From Carposina sasakii (taxonomy: Eukaryota > Arthropoda > Insecta > Lepidoptera > Carposinidae): a stretch of DNA of 64,000 bases. The notes beneath the pieces were generated by a model. It did not search any database and was not told where the DNA came from. It was given only the letters and a program-made list of their open reading frames with translations. The stretch is from assembly GCA_014607495.2 (NCBI GenBank), contig CP053162.1:744001-808000 (forward strand). The letters run 5' to 3'. Made by a program: the position numbers and the translations under genes. Below, piece after piece: positions 30,895 through 39,900 of this stretch (position 1 is the stretch's first letter; each line of letters starts with the position of its first letter).

Positions 30895-31802
30895 GCCTAT
30901 TGCAGTCTACTGCTGGACGTAGTCCTCTCCCAGGACACGCCACAAGACTGCCATGGGAGGTATTTACCCATAGTCACCACGCTGGGCAGGCGGGTTGGTG
31001 ATCGCAGTTTTGATAATTAAAGGGAATTTATTCGTTTTTGCGGACAGCTCGACGCAAAAGAGGGTAATGTATAGATCAGTAGGTATACGTATGATTTTGT
31101 TTTCTTGTCATAATAATCTAGAGATCAAAGGCGATTCCGGTGATTTAGGAAAGAGAAACTAGGAAATAAGGAAGAGAAAGGAGAAGAGGATTCATTTTAT
31201 TTAACCTATTGATTCATTTAAAAAAATTTCATTTATGCCAGACGTTGCTCTCATCCCAATGAAAAATATATGAAAATGTAGGTACAAGAAATAAGATTAT
31301 GTTGACCCACAAGTTTGAAATAGTGCATGTTACCCAGTATTTCTGTAACCCTATCTACCTCGAAAACGTTATACAGGGTGTAACAAAAAGGGTATGTTAA
31401 GCGAAAAGCTATGTAAATAGCCCACTGTAGAGAACCTATCCACAAAATTTGAGATTCGAAATCACATGTTTATTTTTCAAGATTGTATGAAAATTCCTGA
31501 GATATTAAAAAATTCTCCATACTGTCGGGAAAAATAAACATGTGATTTCGAGTCTCAAATTTTGTGGATAGGTCCTCTACAATGGGCTATTTACGTAGCT
31601 TTTCGCTTAACATACCCTTTTTGTTACACCTGTATACCTATGCATTATACCTATGTATGCACAAATACACAGTATCATACCTAGGTAAGTATATGTTTAC
31701 TTAAAGATAATTTATTTACTTACCATTGAGGGTCACCATTACTGCAGATGTCAGATTTATCAGGAAATCCACCAAAATTACGAGTAAAGTTAGCACTTTC
31801 AT
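13341..31802 (-). CDS. nrf-6-like: NRF-6-like membrane acyltransferase gene B (13 exons, 698 aa)
   Basis: Exons from 5' to 3': 31724-31802, 30057-30193, 26271-26586, 26048-26162, 25585-25669, 25321-25481, 24880-24958, 24636-24739, 15826-15999, 15127-15271, 14477-14663, 14022-14164, 13341-13712; 2097 nt in frame, all introns GT-AG. It begins MKVLTLLVILVDFL, a signal peptide. The NRF domain (about residues 30-150) opens MPPLYHMDDYTAC and has six cysteines. Acyltransferase-3 landmarks: GFRAITAVCVIVAH with His 227, QTFFIISGMLL, FRFLGSGPQW, YTNMSCFVMGLALAY, GRLSYLTYLTH, MIESPLCQLVK. Unlike its paralogs it has a polar C-terminal tail of about 85 residues rich in K, N, D and Q. Intron 2 holds a DD41D mariner-type transposon and intron 8 (8.6 kb) a BEL/Pao element; neither touches a splice site, so the gene should still be expressible. 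Substrate unknown. Confidence 0.88.
16676..16881 (-). repeat. 3' LTR of the BEL/Pao element
   Basis: 206 bp, identical by eye to the copy at 23243-23448. It contains a GC-rich palindromic patch (GGCCGCCGGCCGGCGG) in otherwise AT-rich sequence. The Gag-Pol stop codon lies only about 26 bases before it. Confidence 0.93.
16908..22223 (-). CDS. gag-pol: BEL/Pao Gag-Pol polyprotein
   Basis: One open frame of 1771 codons. The real start is probably the methionine at residue 31 (MTDTTSKFEA), because the first 30 residues are a hydrophobic, AT-coded extension. Order of parts: Gag with DUF1759 (about 165-345); zinc knuckles (CVVC at 387-390; CHNCLRPDHATGSC at about 420-433); DUF1758 retropepsin with DSGSQ at 513; reverse transcriptase with the BEL-type YCDD box at 919-922; RNase H (CFCDAS and WTDSS, about 1090-1190); integrase with an HHCC zinc region (about 1395-1450) and the DDE acidic residues in VDFAGP, CDNGRNF and NGYVEAG (about 1480-1600); C-terminal DUF5641. 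No stop or frameshift is seen and all catalytic motifs are present. It encodes the particle, protease, RT and integrase for the element's own copying. Many short antisense frames overlap it. Confidence 0.95.
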   Translation of the reverse strand: MLVNLFIICNILIDGVHILFILISIVLYIKMTDTTSKFEAGNESLIDLKIRRSSIKGQITKFANYLQTIDRSMPPSQVKINELTYKLNKFLELNTRFDELQSRIEVLNSQNLDDELTEREIIEGSLHLSIATAQNLLTMLSNADDANSVQGTSSVQHSQEVQPMGFQLPLIKISNFDGTYFKWMEFRDTFESLIHHNDRIKPIHKFHYLNSYLEGEAARVISNLEVSECNYSEAWILLCERYNNKRQLISNHLNSLFNIEPLQRESDKALRFLSDHVTKNLRALKTLGQPTDHWDTIIIHMLTAKLDLATGIKWEEHRNNLDDMSNLEDFKRFLGNRADVLETIYRNKRDRQPKISHISNPINNSGKSEKFTKSFVISAPFKLVRPCVVCQGKHRIFDCNNFKAMTTDDKWAQVTKLKLCHNCLRPDHATGSCRLGGCRVCKRQHNTLLHKNTSNSTSPPHTLSNSDNVPPEESSSSLAMSAFSTKEVLLSTAIIEVINPCNNKKETVKALLDSGSQSSFISNKLKHLLQLTSQSINATNIIGIGNTSLNITPQCCHATIQSKYNAFNANINFLVIPQITDKLPKQRFEIHHLNIPSFIKLADPSFNQVSNIDVLLGADIFWQLIGTEQKSLGHKQPVLQDTKLGWVIAGPITIPNQRSSILCNFSKSLDNIDSDLQQFWELEDLPSIRNSALSPKEDASEQHFVNNTFRLESGRFCVRLPLIDTPDCLGDSYFIAKKRFLNLEKRFMNDPHLKDMYTEFINEYKNLGHLSETRRTLNDVYYLPHHPVLKEKSESTKLRVVFDASHRTSSGFSINDLQMVGPNIQDSLFNILIRFRHYKYVLSGDIEKQYRQILLKECDRNLQVILWREDASLPIRSLMLNTVTYGFASASFLAARCLWQVGEECNDPRIKRIIQHDFYCDDLLTGTDSESDLLYIQQSISKALAAASFNLRKYQSNSKSILTSENININDQLAISQAHQTLGLGWNPRLDTLHFSSNYTTIKNSQPITKRLILSTTFKIFDPLGILSLCTIKPKILIQKLWTLKLDWDEPVSNEIHRPWKRFVNNIHYLNSLTITRNVLCDSPSSIELHCFCDASQAAYAACIYLKSTSISGQQTINLLCAKARVAPIKPTTIPRLELCGALLAARLSSAVSAALKKDITRCTYWTDSSVVLAWLNTNSSKLKIFVANRVATITELTNRESWRYVPTSHNPADLASRGVDPQHVQSSQLWWHGPQFLSEPETNWPTLEKQIKQNLPEVKVHSAIVMEGDSSCSPIDFERYSDFRKLRRIVAYILRFIHNKCKLVVAKDSPNWIEKTGPLTTEELNASFTTLVRLSQSQTFTKEIYTLKHNKQLSSKSNILSLHPFIDSQGLLRVGGRLEVSNYNYSKKHPILLSSKHALTKLIFSYHHTRLLHAGPQLLLAAVRDTIWPIGGRNLARRTARSCIICRRASGQTLKNIMGNLPAQRTTPDFPFIAVAVDFAGPFLITDRRGRGCKITKCYLCLFICLRYKCVHLEAVSELSKDFFILSLRRFIARRGKPKEIFCDNGRNFVAAAREFKDFINTQSQSIFEFAADQDIKFTFQPAYAPNFNGYVEAGIKSAKFHIKRILGTTHLTFEELTTLFVQIEAILNSRPLCPLSSSPTDYSPLTPGHFLIGRPLTTVPAPSLIEANTKRLQRFHLIEQLRQHFWKRWQGEYVVELQQRSKWKKPYPQLKLHQLVLIKEDHTPPLYWRMGRVTKLYPGQDGIPRVADITTSRGIVRRALNRICPLPQD
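22224..23242 (-). other. BEL/Pao 5' leader with primer-binding site
   Basis: This lies between the 5' LTR and the Gag-Pol frame. The primer-binding site, TGGCGACCGTGACAGGAC, occupies about 23222-23239 on the minus strand, three bases inside the LTR, and matches the expected 3' end of an insect tRNA-Arg (family knowledge, not searched). A 130-codon frame at 22847-23239 overlaps the primer-binding site and has no recognisable domain, so it is not called a gene. Confidence 0.6.
23243..23448 (-). repeat. 5' LTR of the BEL/Pao element
   Basis: 206 bp with TG...CA ends (read on the minus strand), identical by eye to 16676-16881. It should carry the element's promoter; no clear TATA box stands out. 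Followed on the outer side by TATAT, the target duplication. Confidence 0.93.
24216..24479 (-). mobile_element. MITE-2 copy (degraded)
   Basis: Shares the GGTCGTCAACGTTCCCGAAA end, the GACACTATAAATTTCGCC core and the GGCATAAACTTACTTTATTT segment with better copies at 34210-34603, 35447-35831, 55717-56043, 56320-56702 and 60766-61128. It has lost internal sequence. It lies in intron 8 of gene B. Confidence 0.6.
27331..27954 (+). repeat. Left 624-bp terminal inverted repeat
   Basis: Starts CAGGATGTCCCAAAACTCAA and ends GATAGTGACGCCAC. It mirrors 29422-30045 along its full length with few mismatches. A 62-codon frame on the minus strand starts just inside the unique region and overlaps the repeat; it is not a gene. 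Confidence 0.92.
27985..28036. promoter_or_regulatory. 52-bp subterminal palindrome upstream of the transposase
   Basis: AGTGCGAATGAAACAGATAG on the left is repeated inverted as CTATCTGTTTCATTCGCACT on the right, around a tiny centre (GATGCTATGGCATC). The stem is perfect. It lies 30 bases inside the left repeat and 227 bases before the transposase start, so it could be a transposase-binding or promoter element. The right side of the element has no counterpart. Confidence 0.6.
28263..29330 (+). CDS. DD41D-type Tc1/mariner transposase (355 aa)
   Basis: Intact frame starting MPTRYTSQEYANMHLIYGEC. Residues 1-60 form an N-terminal helix-turn-helix of the DUF4817 type common in insect transposase relatives; residues 85-125 form a second DNA-binding helix-turn-helix (GIEERTGIPKSTAHRIL). 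The catalytic domain carries the first aspartate in LWSDEST (about 155), the second in WFQQDGCPAH (about 248) and the third acidic residue in SPDLNPLDFFYWG. Exactly 41 residues separate the last two, so the pattern is DD41D, not DD34D/E. It would cut and paste the element at TA sites. All acidic residues are present and no stop occurs, so activity is plausible. The first ATG sits in a good context (CTACCATGC). Two frames at 28402-28764 (+) and 28423-28677 (-) are shadows. Confidence 0.92.
   Translation: MPTRYTSQEYANMHLIYGECRCNASAAARLYRERYPNLERYPDHRVFVNVHRSLTEGGHFPNQIQAGGRPVFPFQEEVLQEVARDRSISVRGIEERTGIPKSTAHRILQRAEMHPFHVQRVQSLLPRDYQERISFCRTMLQRHNENPQFIQKILWSDESTFKKDGYMNLHNYHEWHVENPHLMREDRSQYRFKVNLWTGILNGKIIGPIELPENLNGTNYLHFLREDLPTLLEDVPLADLRDMWFQQDGCPAHFAVQVRDFLDQEYPGRWIGRSGTISWPARSPDLNPLDFFYWGVLKEKVYSKPIENVADLRERISQAAEAINSRRYARLISRSFLRRCRACIEADGKQFEHLL
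29422..30045 (-). repeat. Right 624-bp terminal inverted repeat
   Basis: Inverted partner of 27331-27954. Its outer end reads CAGGGTGTCCCAAAACTCAA on the minus strand, against CAGGATG on the left, so the two ends differ by one base near the tip. TA follows at 30046-30047. Confidence 0.92.
30829..31015 (-). repeat. LINE 3'-tail repeat with a long (ATC)n microsatellite
   Basis: About 20 ATC/TCA triplets (30829-30895) are followed by the reverse complement of the family tail (GCCTATTGCAGTCTACTGCT) and the CGCCTGCCCAGCGTGGTGAC block on the minus strand. The microsatellite is the expanded GATGAT tail of this family. It gives spurious poly-His and poly-Ile frames. Confidence 0.7.
31374..31632. mobile_element. 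Palindromic MITE-1 copy in intron 1 of gene B
   Basis: Starts CAGGGTGTAACAAAAAGGG and ends with its inverted partner; the whole of its ~259 bp folds as two long arms that include ATCACATGTTTATTTTTC and GAAAAATAAACATGTGATTT-type blocks. TA flanks both sides (one C is missing from the right tip). No coding capacity. Confidence 0.8.
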
Positions 31803-32485
31803 TCTAATACTTATTATATACTATGTTAACTCTCAGGACAAATTAATTGTAACTAATGTTGAATATTCATTTGATTTTGTATTGCAATATTTCGATCGCA
31901 TTTATGATAACTAGGTCATCATTAGACACGATAAAATACGAGTTATTCTATTATAAATAACAAATAATCTAAGGTCAGTTCTCTGTTGAATATGTAAAGG
32001 AACTACAATGTATGGAACATTTATATAATATCTATTAATCACGAAAAGATATTTTCTAATTCAGCGCAGTGGCTATATGATATGCACGTGTGTCGAGTAC
32101 TATATGTAGGTGACGTATGTATATTAGATGATGTTACACTGACCACTTTGCTGACAGTAACCTTTTATACCGGCACTATAATATTCTACGTCACATAATT
32201 AAGTACCTACTGTCCGAGTTCAGCTCCTTTCCTAGTAGCGTATTTAATAGGTCCACTATTACCAACTGCCTTTAGCTTAAGTAGCAACGATGCTTAACGT
32301 GGCTATGCGATCTCTTTAATGATACTGCACACATGACTATGCCATTTTAGAAACATGTTATCCGGGTGTATAATGTATCTGTTCTATTTAGAAGCTCGAA
32401 TTTTCGTACAAATGTGATATAATTGCTTTGGCCCTTTGGGGGGCAGCTACGCAAGTATATAAGCTAGGCAGATGGATCTGCCCCC

Positions 32486-32631
32486 TGATTACGTAAAAGC
32501 AATAGCAAAGCCGAAGCCGCGCGATCGCGATAATTGAGAGTGTGTGTGTGCTTGGGCGAGGTGCGGGGCGCGGGAGGTCGCCAAGCGCTTGTTGTACGCA
32601 CGCTGCTATTGCTATTGCTTTTACGTAATCA
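32486..32631. mobile_element. Small MITE with TGATTACGTAAAAGCAATAG inverted ends
   Basis: The ends TGATTACGTAAAAGCAATAG and CTATTGCTTTTACGTAATCA are perfect inverted partners around a GC-rich core with a GCGCGATCGCGATAATTGAG motif. An 80-bp copy with the core in the opposite orientation lies at 54984-55063, and a diverged one at 58224-58321. No coding capacity; superfamily unknown. Confidence 0.65.
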
Positions 32632-32890
32632 CGGAGCTGATTTCTAATCGCAATTAAAAAAAAATTACATTTATTTTACGGCCTCCAGCAGGATATATCC
32701 TATTATGATGAGATAATTAAAAAATTGATTTCATTTGAATACTCCCATCATTGATTCCAAACAGCCATGCACCTATAGGTACATAATATGAGGAGCAGTC
32801 TTCTCTTGGCTCCTTAACCAAAGTAACATCATGCCCATCACACTCAAGTTCCTCACTAAAGCCAGTCCTACATCGTTTAATTATATTTAT

Positions 32891-33203
32891 GACTAGTGGA
32901 CGCCCGCAACTCCGTCCGCGTGGACTACAGAAAAAACAAAATGTCGAAATTATCCGGTATAAAAACATTTTCCCGGGATAAAAAGTAGGCTATATGTTAA
33001 GTGGGACCTATCACAATATATTCCTGAAAACTGCATCGAAATCGGTTCAGCCGTTTCTGAGATTAGCGTGCACAAACGCACAGACAAACAGACAAAAAAT
33101 CATTGTTTTGTGTACTATTGCGTTGATAAAGGTCTTCTATAATATTTTTTCTCATTTATCTTCCATGTACAGATAGCGATCCGATACATTTTTATTATAT
33201 GTC
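32891..33203 (-). mobile_element. Helitron-like (Lep1-type) fragment
   Basis: Inverted copy of 2062-2388, with CTAGT at the 3' end followed inward by GACGGAGTTGCGGGCG-type sequence. A small deletion and scattered substitutions separate the two copies. Confidence 0.5.
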
Positions 33204-33289
33204 AGTCACGAAAATAATCTGTTTCCTTGGCACGTGAAGCCGTTAGTCCTGTGCCTGATCTTCCTCCAATGGCTGATTACGTACATACA

Positions 33290-33505
33290 TATGCCGCGTG
33301 GTGCCTGCAGAGTAGAATTCGTACCACCCCGTAGGCAGCAGCGCTTCCCGTTTTGACAACATAATCCAAAAATACAAACTGCGGTCACCAACCCGCCTGC
33401 CCAGCGTGGTGACTATGGGCAAATACCCCCCATGGCAGTCTTGTGGCGTGCCCTAGGGGAGGCCTACGTCCAGCAGTGGACTGCAATAGGCTGATGATGT
33501 TGATG
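33290..33505 (+). repeat. LINE 3'-tail repeat
   Basis: Same family as 4300-4562. It has the GTAGAATTCGTACCACCCC head, an internal deletion, and the GTCCAGCAGTGGACTGCAAT end with a short TGATGATG tail. Confidence 0.6.
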
Positions 33506-33951
33506 ATATGTATACATATAGACACTGCTGTTGTCTTAAAAGGAGATCCCACAGCCACGCTCAGCATAGCGGGGACAGATGTAAATGATCAGAGACAAGT
33601 TGCTAGCTTATCGCCTGAGAGAATGCTTTAGTTCCGTAGTCGACTCTTACGACATGCACGGAAGGCGATCATTACCTACGTAACTTGCAAAGCAGTAGCA
33701 ATGCTAGATCGGTAATACTCGTACAAGGGCGCCAGCCATGTTCGATTCCCAAAATAGGATTGATAGTAAAGGGATAGTGCACCTGTGTTAATGAGATGAC
33801 TAGTGACCGCGCCGCGACTTCATTATTTCTTCTCTACACTATCTATCAATATCATACAAATGCAAAGGTATCGGAATTATAATAAAAAAACGATTACTGC
33901 AAAACCTTAACTTTTATATGTTATTCTAAGATATTAAAGTTTAACTAAATC

Positions 33952-36900
33952 CTACTGCCTTTTCTTTTTAGACACTGACGAACTGAGGGATCTGTTCATG
34001 AAATTGATGAGCTGGTTGATAGGGGCTTCCACCATCAGCCATAGAGGGACTGCTGTCAGCAAACTGAGCACTGTCACTACAATATAAAGTGCCACCTGAA
34101 AAACAAACATATTAGCTAAGAAGTCATTATGTTGCATGAAAAAAAAATAGATAAAAATTCTTGAAAAGAATACTGGAAATTATTATGTTATTAACACGAT
34201 TACGATATACAGGATGTTTTTTTGTGGCCACCTTTAACGAAGGGTACGTATTCTACCTATATACATGAAATAAAGTAAGTTTAAAGTTTATGCCAAAAAA
34301 AATGCTGGGATTTTTTTTTTTTTTGATTTTTTTTTTTTAATTCCTTGATCGTGCGAAATTTATAGTGTCTAGTGTTTATGTTAGTTTTTTTTATAGACAG
34401 ATATTAATTATTTTTCGTGAAAAAATCCTGCTACGCGCGTCTTTGTTCATTTATGCAGAAAAACGCAGTCTATTTACTCAACTTTGGACCCTAATATTTT
34501 GGAAACCAGACACTTCCCAGGTATGCTTCCATGGAGAAAAATGATCATGATGATGAGGAGATTCCGTAGTTTTCGGGAACGTTGACGACCAAAAATCATC
34601 CTGTATATACTTATTTATAACTATATTAACTTATTTATATTCATAAGTCCACAGCTGGACATAGCCTCTTTTAATAAAATATAATAATGCTTTCTTATGT
34701 TACTAATGTTCTGTGCTGAAACGGTAATTACTTTATGGATTAAATACATCAGCAATGAACGTATAAAGAATAACGGACAGAGTATTGTGACTACACAGAG
34801 TGAAGCATTCATAGTAAGCTCGGCAACGATATTCCATGGAGAAGGGATGTTATTGACGCGTTATTCACACACACACACATACAAACCATAGTAAGCTCGG
34901 CGCCTACTGGAAAATACACACACATGCCCAACGCGCCGCCATTTCGGTGCTTCAATCTATGCAGTGACAGCATGACGTCCGTTGTTCTTTATACGTTCAT
35001 GACATCAGCTGCATCTTATTTCGGGCATATCTTAAGTGTCGACTAAGGAACTCAAGCATGCTCTCTGGCGATATGTAATGCTCGATATGCAGAGAATGCC
35101 CGAGTTCCTTAGAAGACTTACGACATACACAAAAAACAGTAAAGTGTATTAAAAAATGTCGTTCCTTACCATGTTGAGTATGGATATATGGATCAGCTCG
35201 GTCCTCGTGCCGATGTACATCCGAATCCAGATGGTGTGGACGATAAACATCATGTACGAGATGCGGGTGACGTACGTCCACATGCGCATATTCAAGACAC
35301 TCTGGTACACGTCTGGAAATAAGATCAAAACTAGAATGAATATAACTAAATATAAGAGCCATTCGATACCGATTTCAAAGATAGTAAATAGGTACGCCTA
35401 AACTTAACTCACACATACAAAATTAAAAAAGTTACTCATTCATATACAAGGTGATTTTTGGTCGTCAACGTTCCCGAAAACTACGGAATCTCCTAATCAT
35501 CACGATCATTTTTCTCCATGGAAGCATACCTGGGAAGTGTCTGGTTTCCAAAATATTAGGGTCCAAAGTTGAGTAAATAGACTGCGTTTTTCTGCATAAA
35601 TGCACATAGACGCGCGTAGCAGGATTTTTTCACGAAAAATAATTAATATTTGTCTATAAAAAAACTAACATAAACACTAGACACTATAAATTTCGCACGA
35701 TCAAGGAATTTAAAATTTTTTTTCCAAAAAAATTTTTTTTCCCAGCATTTTTTTTGGCATAAACTTACTTTATTTCATGTATAGAATACGTAGGTACCCT
35801 TCGTTAAAGGTGGCCACAAAAAAACATCCTGTATAGATAGAATTTAAGAATATACAGGAAGAAAACAATCTCTATACAACTCATCTCTTTTACGAAACAA
35901 AAGATAAAGTGACATTATATCTCGATCGAATCGCGATATATAGGGATTCCTTCCATCCGATATTGGTGGGAGTATTGCGACAACTAAGATCGATATCAAA
36001 TGACGTTAGGGACATGGTATTATCACCCTAGGTTCAAAGAATAAGGCATTATTTTTATATCTTGAATTCGAAATCTAATAATACCAATATCCTACTTACT
36101 CTCAACATGAAAGATAGATCCAAAAATCATAACGGCCACACCGAAGCCGCCAGCGGTTTTTATGAATCCGGCATGTAAAGTTCTGATGAGGAGAGAGGGA
36201 CGCTCTGCCTCGGTGTACACCCAACGGAGTGCCCAACTTAGCTCAAGCAGAGCCGGGAAGCAAGCCCAGAACACATAGCGAAAACTCTGAAAAGGGACAT
36301 TAAATTCTAAGGATTACTGTGAGATGGGTCACAAACTAAAAGAAACCACTCCAAATGTTTCTTATGCTGATTCTAGGTTCACTAGATGCATATCTGATAT
36401 CGTAAAAGTCAATTTAAAAGCTCGGATATTATCAGCTGATATGCTAGTAACTCCTTCACTATATCATTTACGTCTGGCCACGATATAGGTACTAAACGTA
36501 GCTGTGGAGTCTCCTTTATGATCCTGCAGTTTTGGCAACCCCATTTAGAGGACATAAACGTAGGTGCATGTAGGGTGACCCTTGCTAAGAACCAAGTAAC
36601 TGACGTCTATAACGTAATAGATTTCGATAAATATCGGATTAAGTTGGACTTGAACTTGGAGTAACTTTGATACAGATTTTGAATTTTTGACCACAAAATC
36701 AAAAATATGACATATTGCTAAATAAAACTGGGTAGTCTACTAGGTAGGTAGGTTTACCTTGTGTATCCTGTAGCCACTTTTGTGCGTGTGGATGACGAGG
36801 TAGCCCAACCAGATGCCCCAAACGAACCCGGACATGTTCGTGTGCGTGTTCTTGTAGATGATATTGAACATTGGCGAAAATACGAAGAACGTTTTAATTA

Positions 36901-39900
36901 CTCTGTAAATAGGACAACAAGTCAATCAAAGCATTTATTTGCCACATAGCAGGACTTATACATTGTATTTTGCATGTAAGTAAATGTTATCTTTCTATTT
37001 CTTACGGTTTGGCTAGCTTAACTCGGTGTTGCGGGGTGTTATAACGGTTTTGATCGCCTTTAAACGAATCTAGGAGAACTGTACTGTATGTACTGAACTG
37101 ACTATCAGTTCTTATTTATTTCAAAACCAAACAATATGTTCGTCAGGCCGAATGATTCTACTACTCGTATTAGGTACCGTTTGAAGTGTCATTGCATGAG
37201 ATAAGAAATACCAAGACACTGTCAAAACTAAGTATTAACACATGGTAAAACAAACTTTACATACTTGTAATAAGATCAAATGAAACATGGTGTTGTATCG
37301 CACAATTTAAGGTTGCGATTACTTACTACAAACTTGAAGGTTTTATTTGCAGAAACTTACTCGGGAGAGACAATAAATTTGGCATCGAAGTCATTGCGGT
37401 AGGTGTGGTACATTGGTGCCAACACACTGATTAGGAGTAGACTCCCCAGCACCAAGTTTCTGCGTCGTGGGCTTAGGGTTATAATCACCAAGCCTAGGAT
37501 GTATAGTTGCATGTCTGCTGATATATACCTGAATCAAAACAAGTTAAGTAAGTCTCAGCCCATGGGATCTCTTAAACATGAATTATATAAATACAGGGTG
37601 TTTTTTCGTTGCTAATAAAAAAAAAATGCTGGGAAAATATGTTTTTTATTTTATGTGATTTGGCTAGTATATAGCTATCGGGATGAAGAATAAAGTTGCC
37701 AATATGTAATTTAGAAAAGAGATGGTAAAATTCGTCATCCGAGTAATTGACCCGGTGGCTTAGTGGTTATAGCGGCTGGCACGGTTTGGGTTCGATTCCC
37801 ACTCGGGTGAAGAATTTTTTCCATTTTCTTTATTAATCTAATATATAAAATTCTCGTGTCACGGTGTTAGAAGTTAAACTCCTCCGAAACGGCTTGACCG
37901 ATTTTCGTAAATCTTAGCATGCATATCGGTTAGGGTGGAGAATCGGACAACATCTATTTTTCATCCCCCTAAATGTTAAGGGTGGTCCACCCCAAATTTT
38001 TTTATTTTATTTTTTTGACAAAATTTTTTGTTTTTATTTTTTTATGATACAGCATACAAAAATACATACAACCATGAATTTTCACCCTCTAGGATCAACC
38101 CCTTTTACATGTCAAAACAACGTTTGCCGGGTCAGCTAGTAATTTTATAAAAATGTTTTAATTACTTGATCGGGCGAAATTTATAGTGTCCAGTGTTTAA
38201 TTATACTAGTTTTTTATAGGCAGATATTAATTATTTCTCGTGAAAAAATCTTGCTACGCATGTCTATGTGCATTTATGCAGAAAAACGCTGTTTACTCAA
38301 CTTTAGACCCTAATATCTTGGGAACCAGACACTTCCCAGGTATGCTTCCTGGAGAAAAATGATTGTGATGAAAGGAGATTCCGTAGTATTCGGGAACGTT
38401 GACGACCAAAAAACATCCTATATACACACGGTGGTGTTCCCGAAATGAAGTAGCCAGAACTGTAAGATCCATAAGTTAGCATAGCGGAGACAGATGTTAG
38501 TGATCAGTGACAAGTTGCTAACTTATCGCCTGAGAGATCGCCCCCGAGTTCCTTAGTCGACTCTTAGAAGATATTCTTACCATGACTGGAAAAAGCATTC
38601 CGTGTTGGTAAGGTAATTGTTGTAGAGGAACATATGTGCCCACCAGTCTTGACGGCAGGCCTTTGCTTCTCTTACCACTGCCATCTAGAAATGAAGAATG
38701 TTGTTAACAATTTTTCTTTACTTGCTTGGCTTGCTGGAAGACATCTCTAGTAGAGATAAGCTTGCCATTGTACATGCATCTCTTCTTTTATGTTGTATGC
38801 CATATTTCTTTTTGTGTATGTGCAGTAAAGAATAAGAACAAATTCAAGTTCTCATTTGGGAAACAAGAGACGTGTGTACTTTTATGTATGAACTAATATG
38901 TGTAATGATGCACGCGTAATAATTTCATTTCATTTCATGTGCCTACAAACTTCTCTGTGTTCCCTAATTATTGGGATAGGGTAGCCCGCAGGCCATAGCT
39001 CGAAGAACTGATGGCCGATGGAGTCGGAAAGTTCTAGAGTGGATACCACGTATCGGCAAGCGCAGCGTGGGAAGGCCACCCGCGAGGTGGACGGATGACC
39101 TGGCCAAGGTTGCGGGCGTCGGTTGGATGCAGGCTGCTTCCGACCGGTCGGAGTGGAGGTTGTTGGGGGAGGCCTATGTCCAACAGTGGACTTCTCAGGG
39201 CTGTAAATGATGATGATGAGATGATAGCCCGCAGGCTTATTTATTAACTTGCGATTGGTCGGCAACCGGTCGCTAAACGTCAAAAGACGACTACGTGTCT
39301 GATTCATTATACCCTATTTTGTAATCTACTCGTATAAGTGTGGGGCAGATTTTTTAATCTAGCTAGTAGGATAATACCAAATGTCATGTTTGACAGCGAT
39401 TATCTAGCGATTGCGACAGGTTGCGTGTTAGGTAATCAGCCTGCCGAAGTGCAGAATCACGATTGAGATACTACAACCATGTTATACCATAGCGGGCCAC
39501 GGAAGGAAAAATCAGCTGATGTATTCTAGCGAAGCCCTGCATACAAAATACTTTTTCTACTATTTTTAAAGGATACCTTAATATTATCACCGACACGATA
39601 CACTCCAATCTCTATTATTTCTAACTATAAAAATTTTGTAGTACCTGCCAAAGTGGTCCCGTGCCTAGGAACCTGTTCCAAGTCATCACGTATGCCATCA
39701 GGATCGCGAACGGCATCATCACTCTGAAACGTTTACATATCATCATCCATCATATTATTATGTGTTTTCATAATCAAATTTATATCGCATATTCTAACAT
39801 CTATCTAGCATTTAACTTATTTAAATATTAATGCTTTTTAAGAAATGAAATCTGATAACCCCTCTAGTCGTTATGTAATTGTTATGCTATAATATCGTAA

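Larger units (their letters stand above)
31803..33951. other. Intergenic region between gene B start and gene C end
   Basis: It holds the presumptive promoter of gene B just right of 31802 (no clear TATA box at a sensible distance), a small inverted-repeat element (32486-32631), a Helitron-like fragment (32891-33203), a LINE tail (33290-33505) and an R-repeat copy (33530-33695). No host gene is supported. Confidence 0.5.

Noticed and set aside
30737..31001. Frames encoding long poly-His and poly-Ile tracts
   Set aside because: They come from the (ATC)n microsatellite at the end of a LINE tail, with no coding features on either side.
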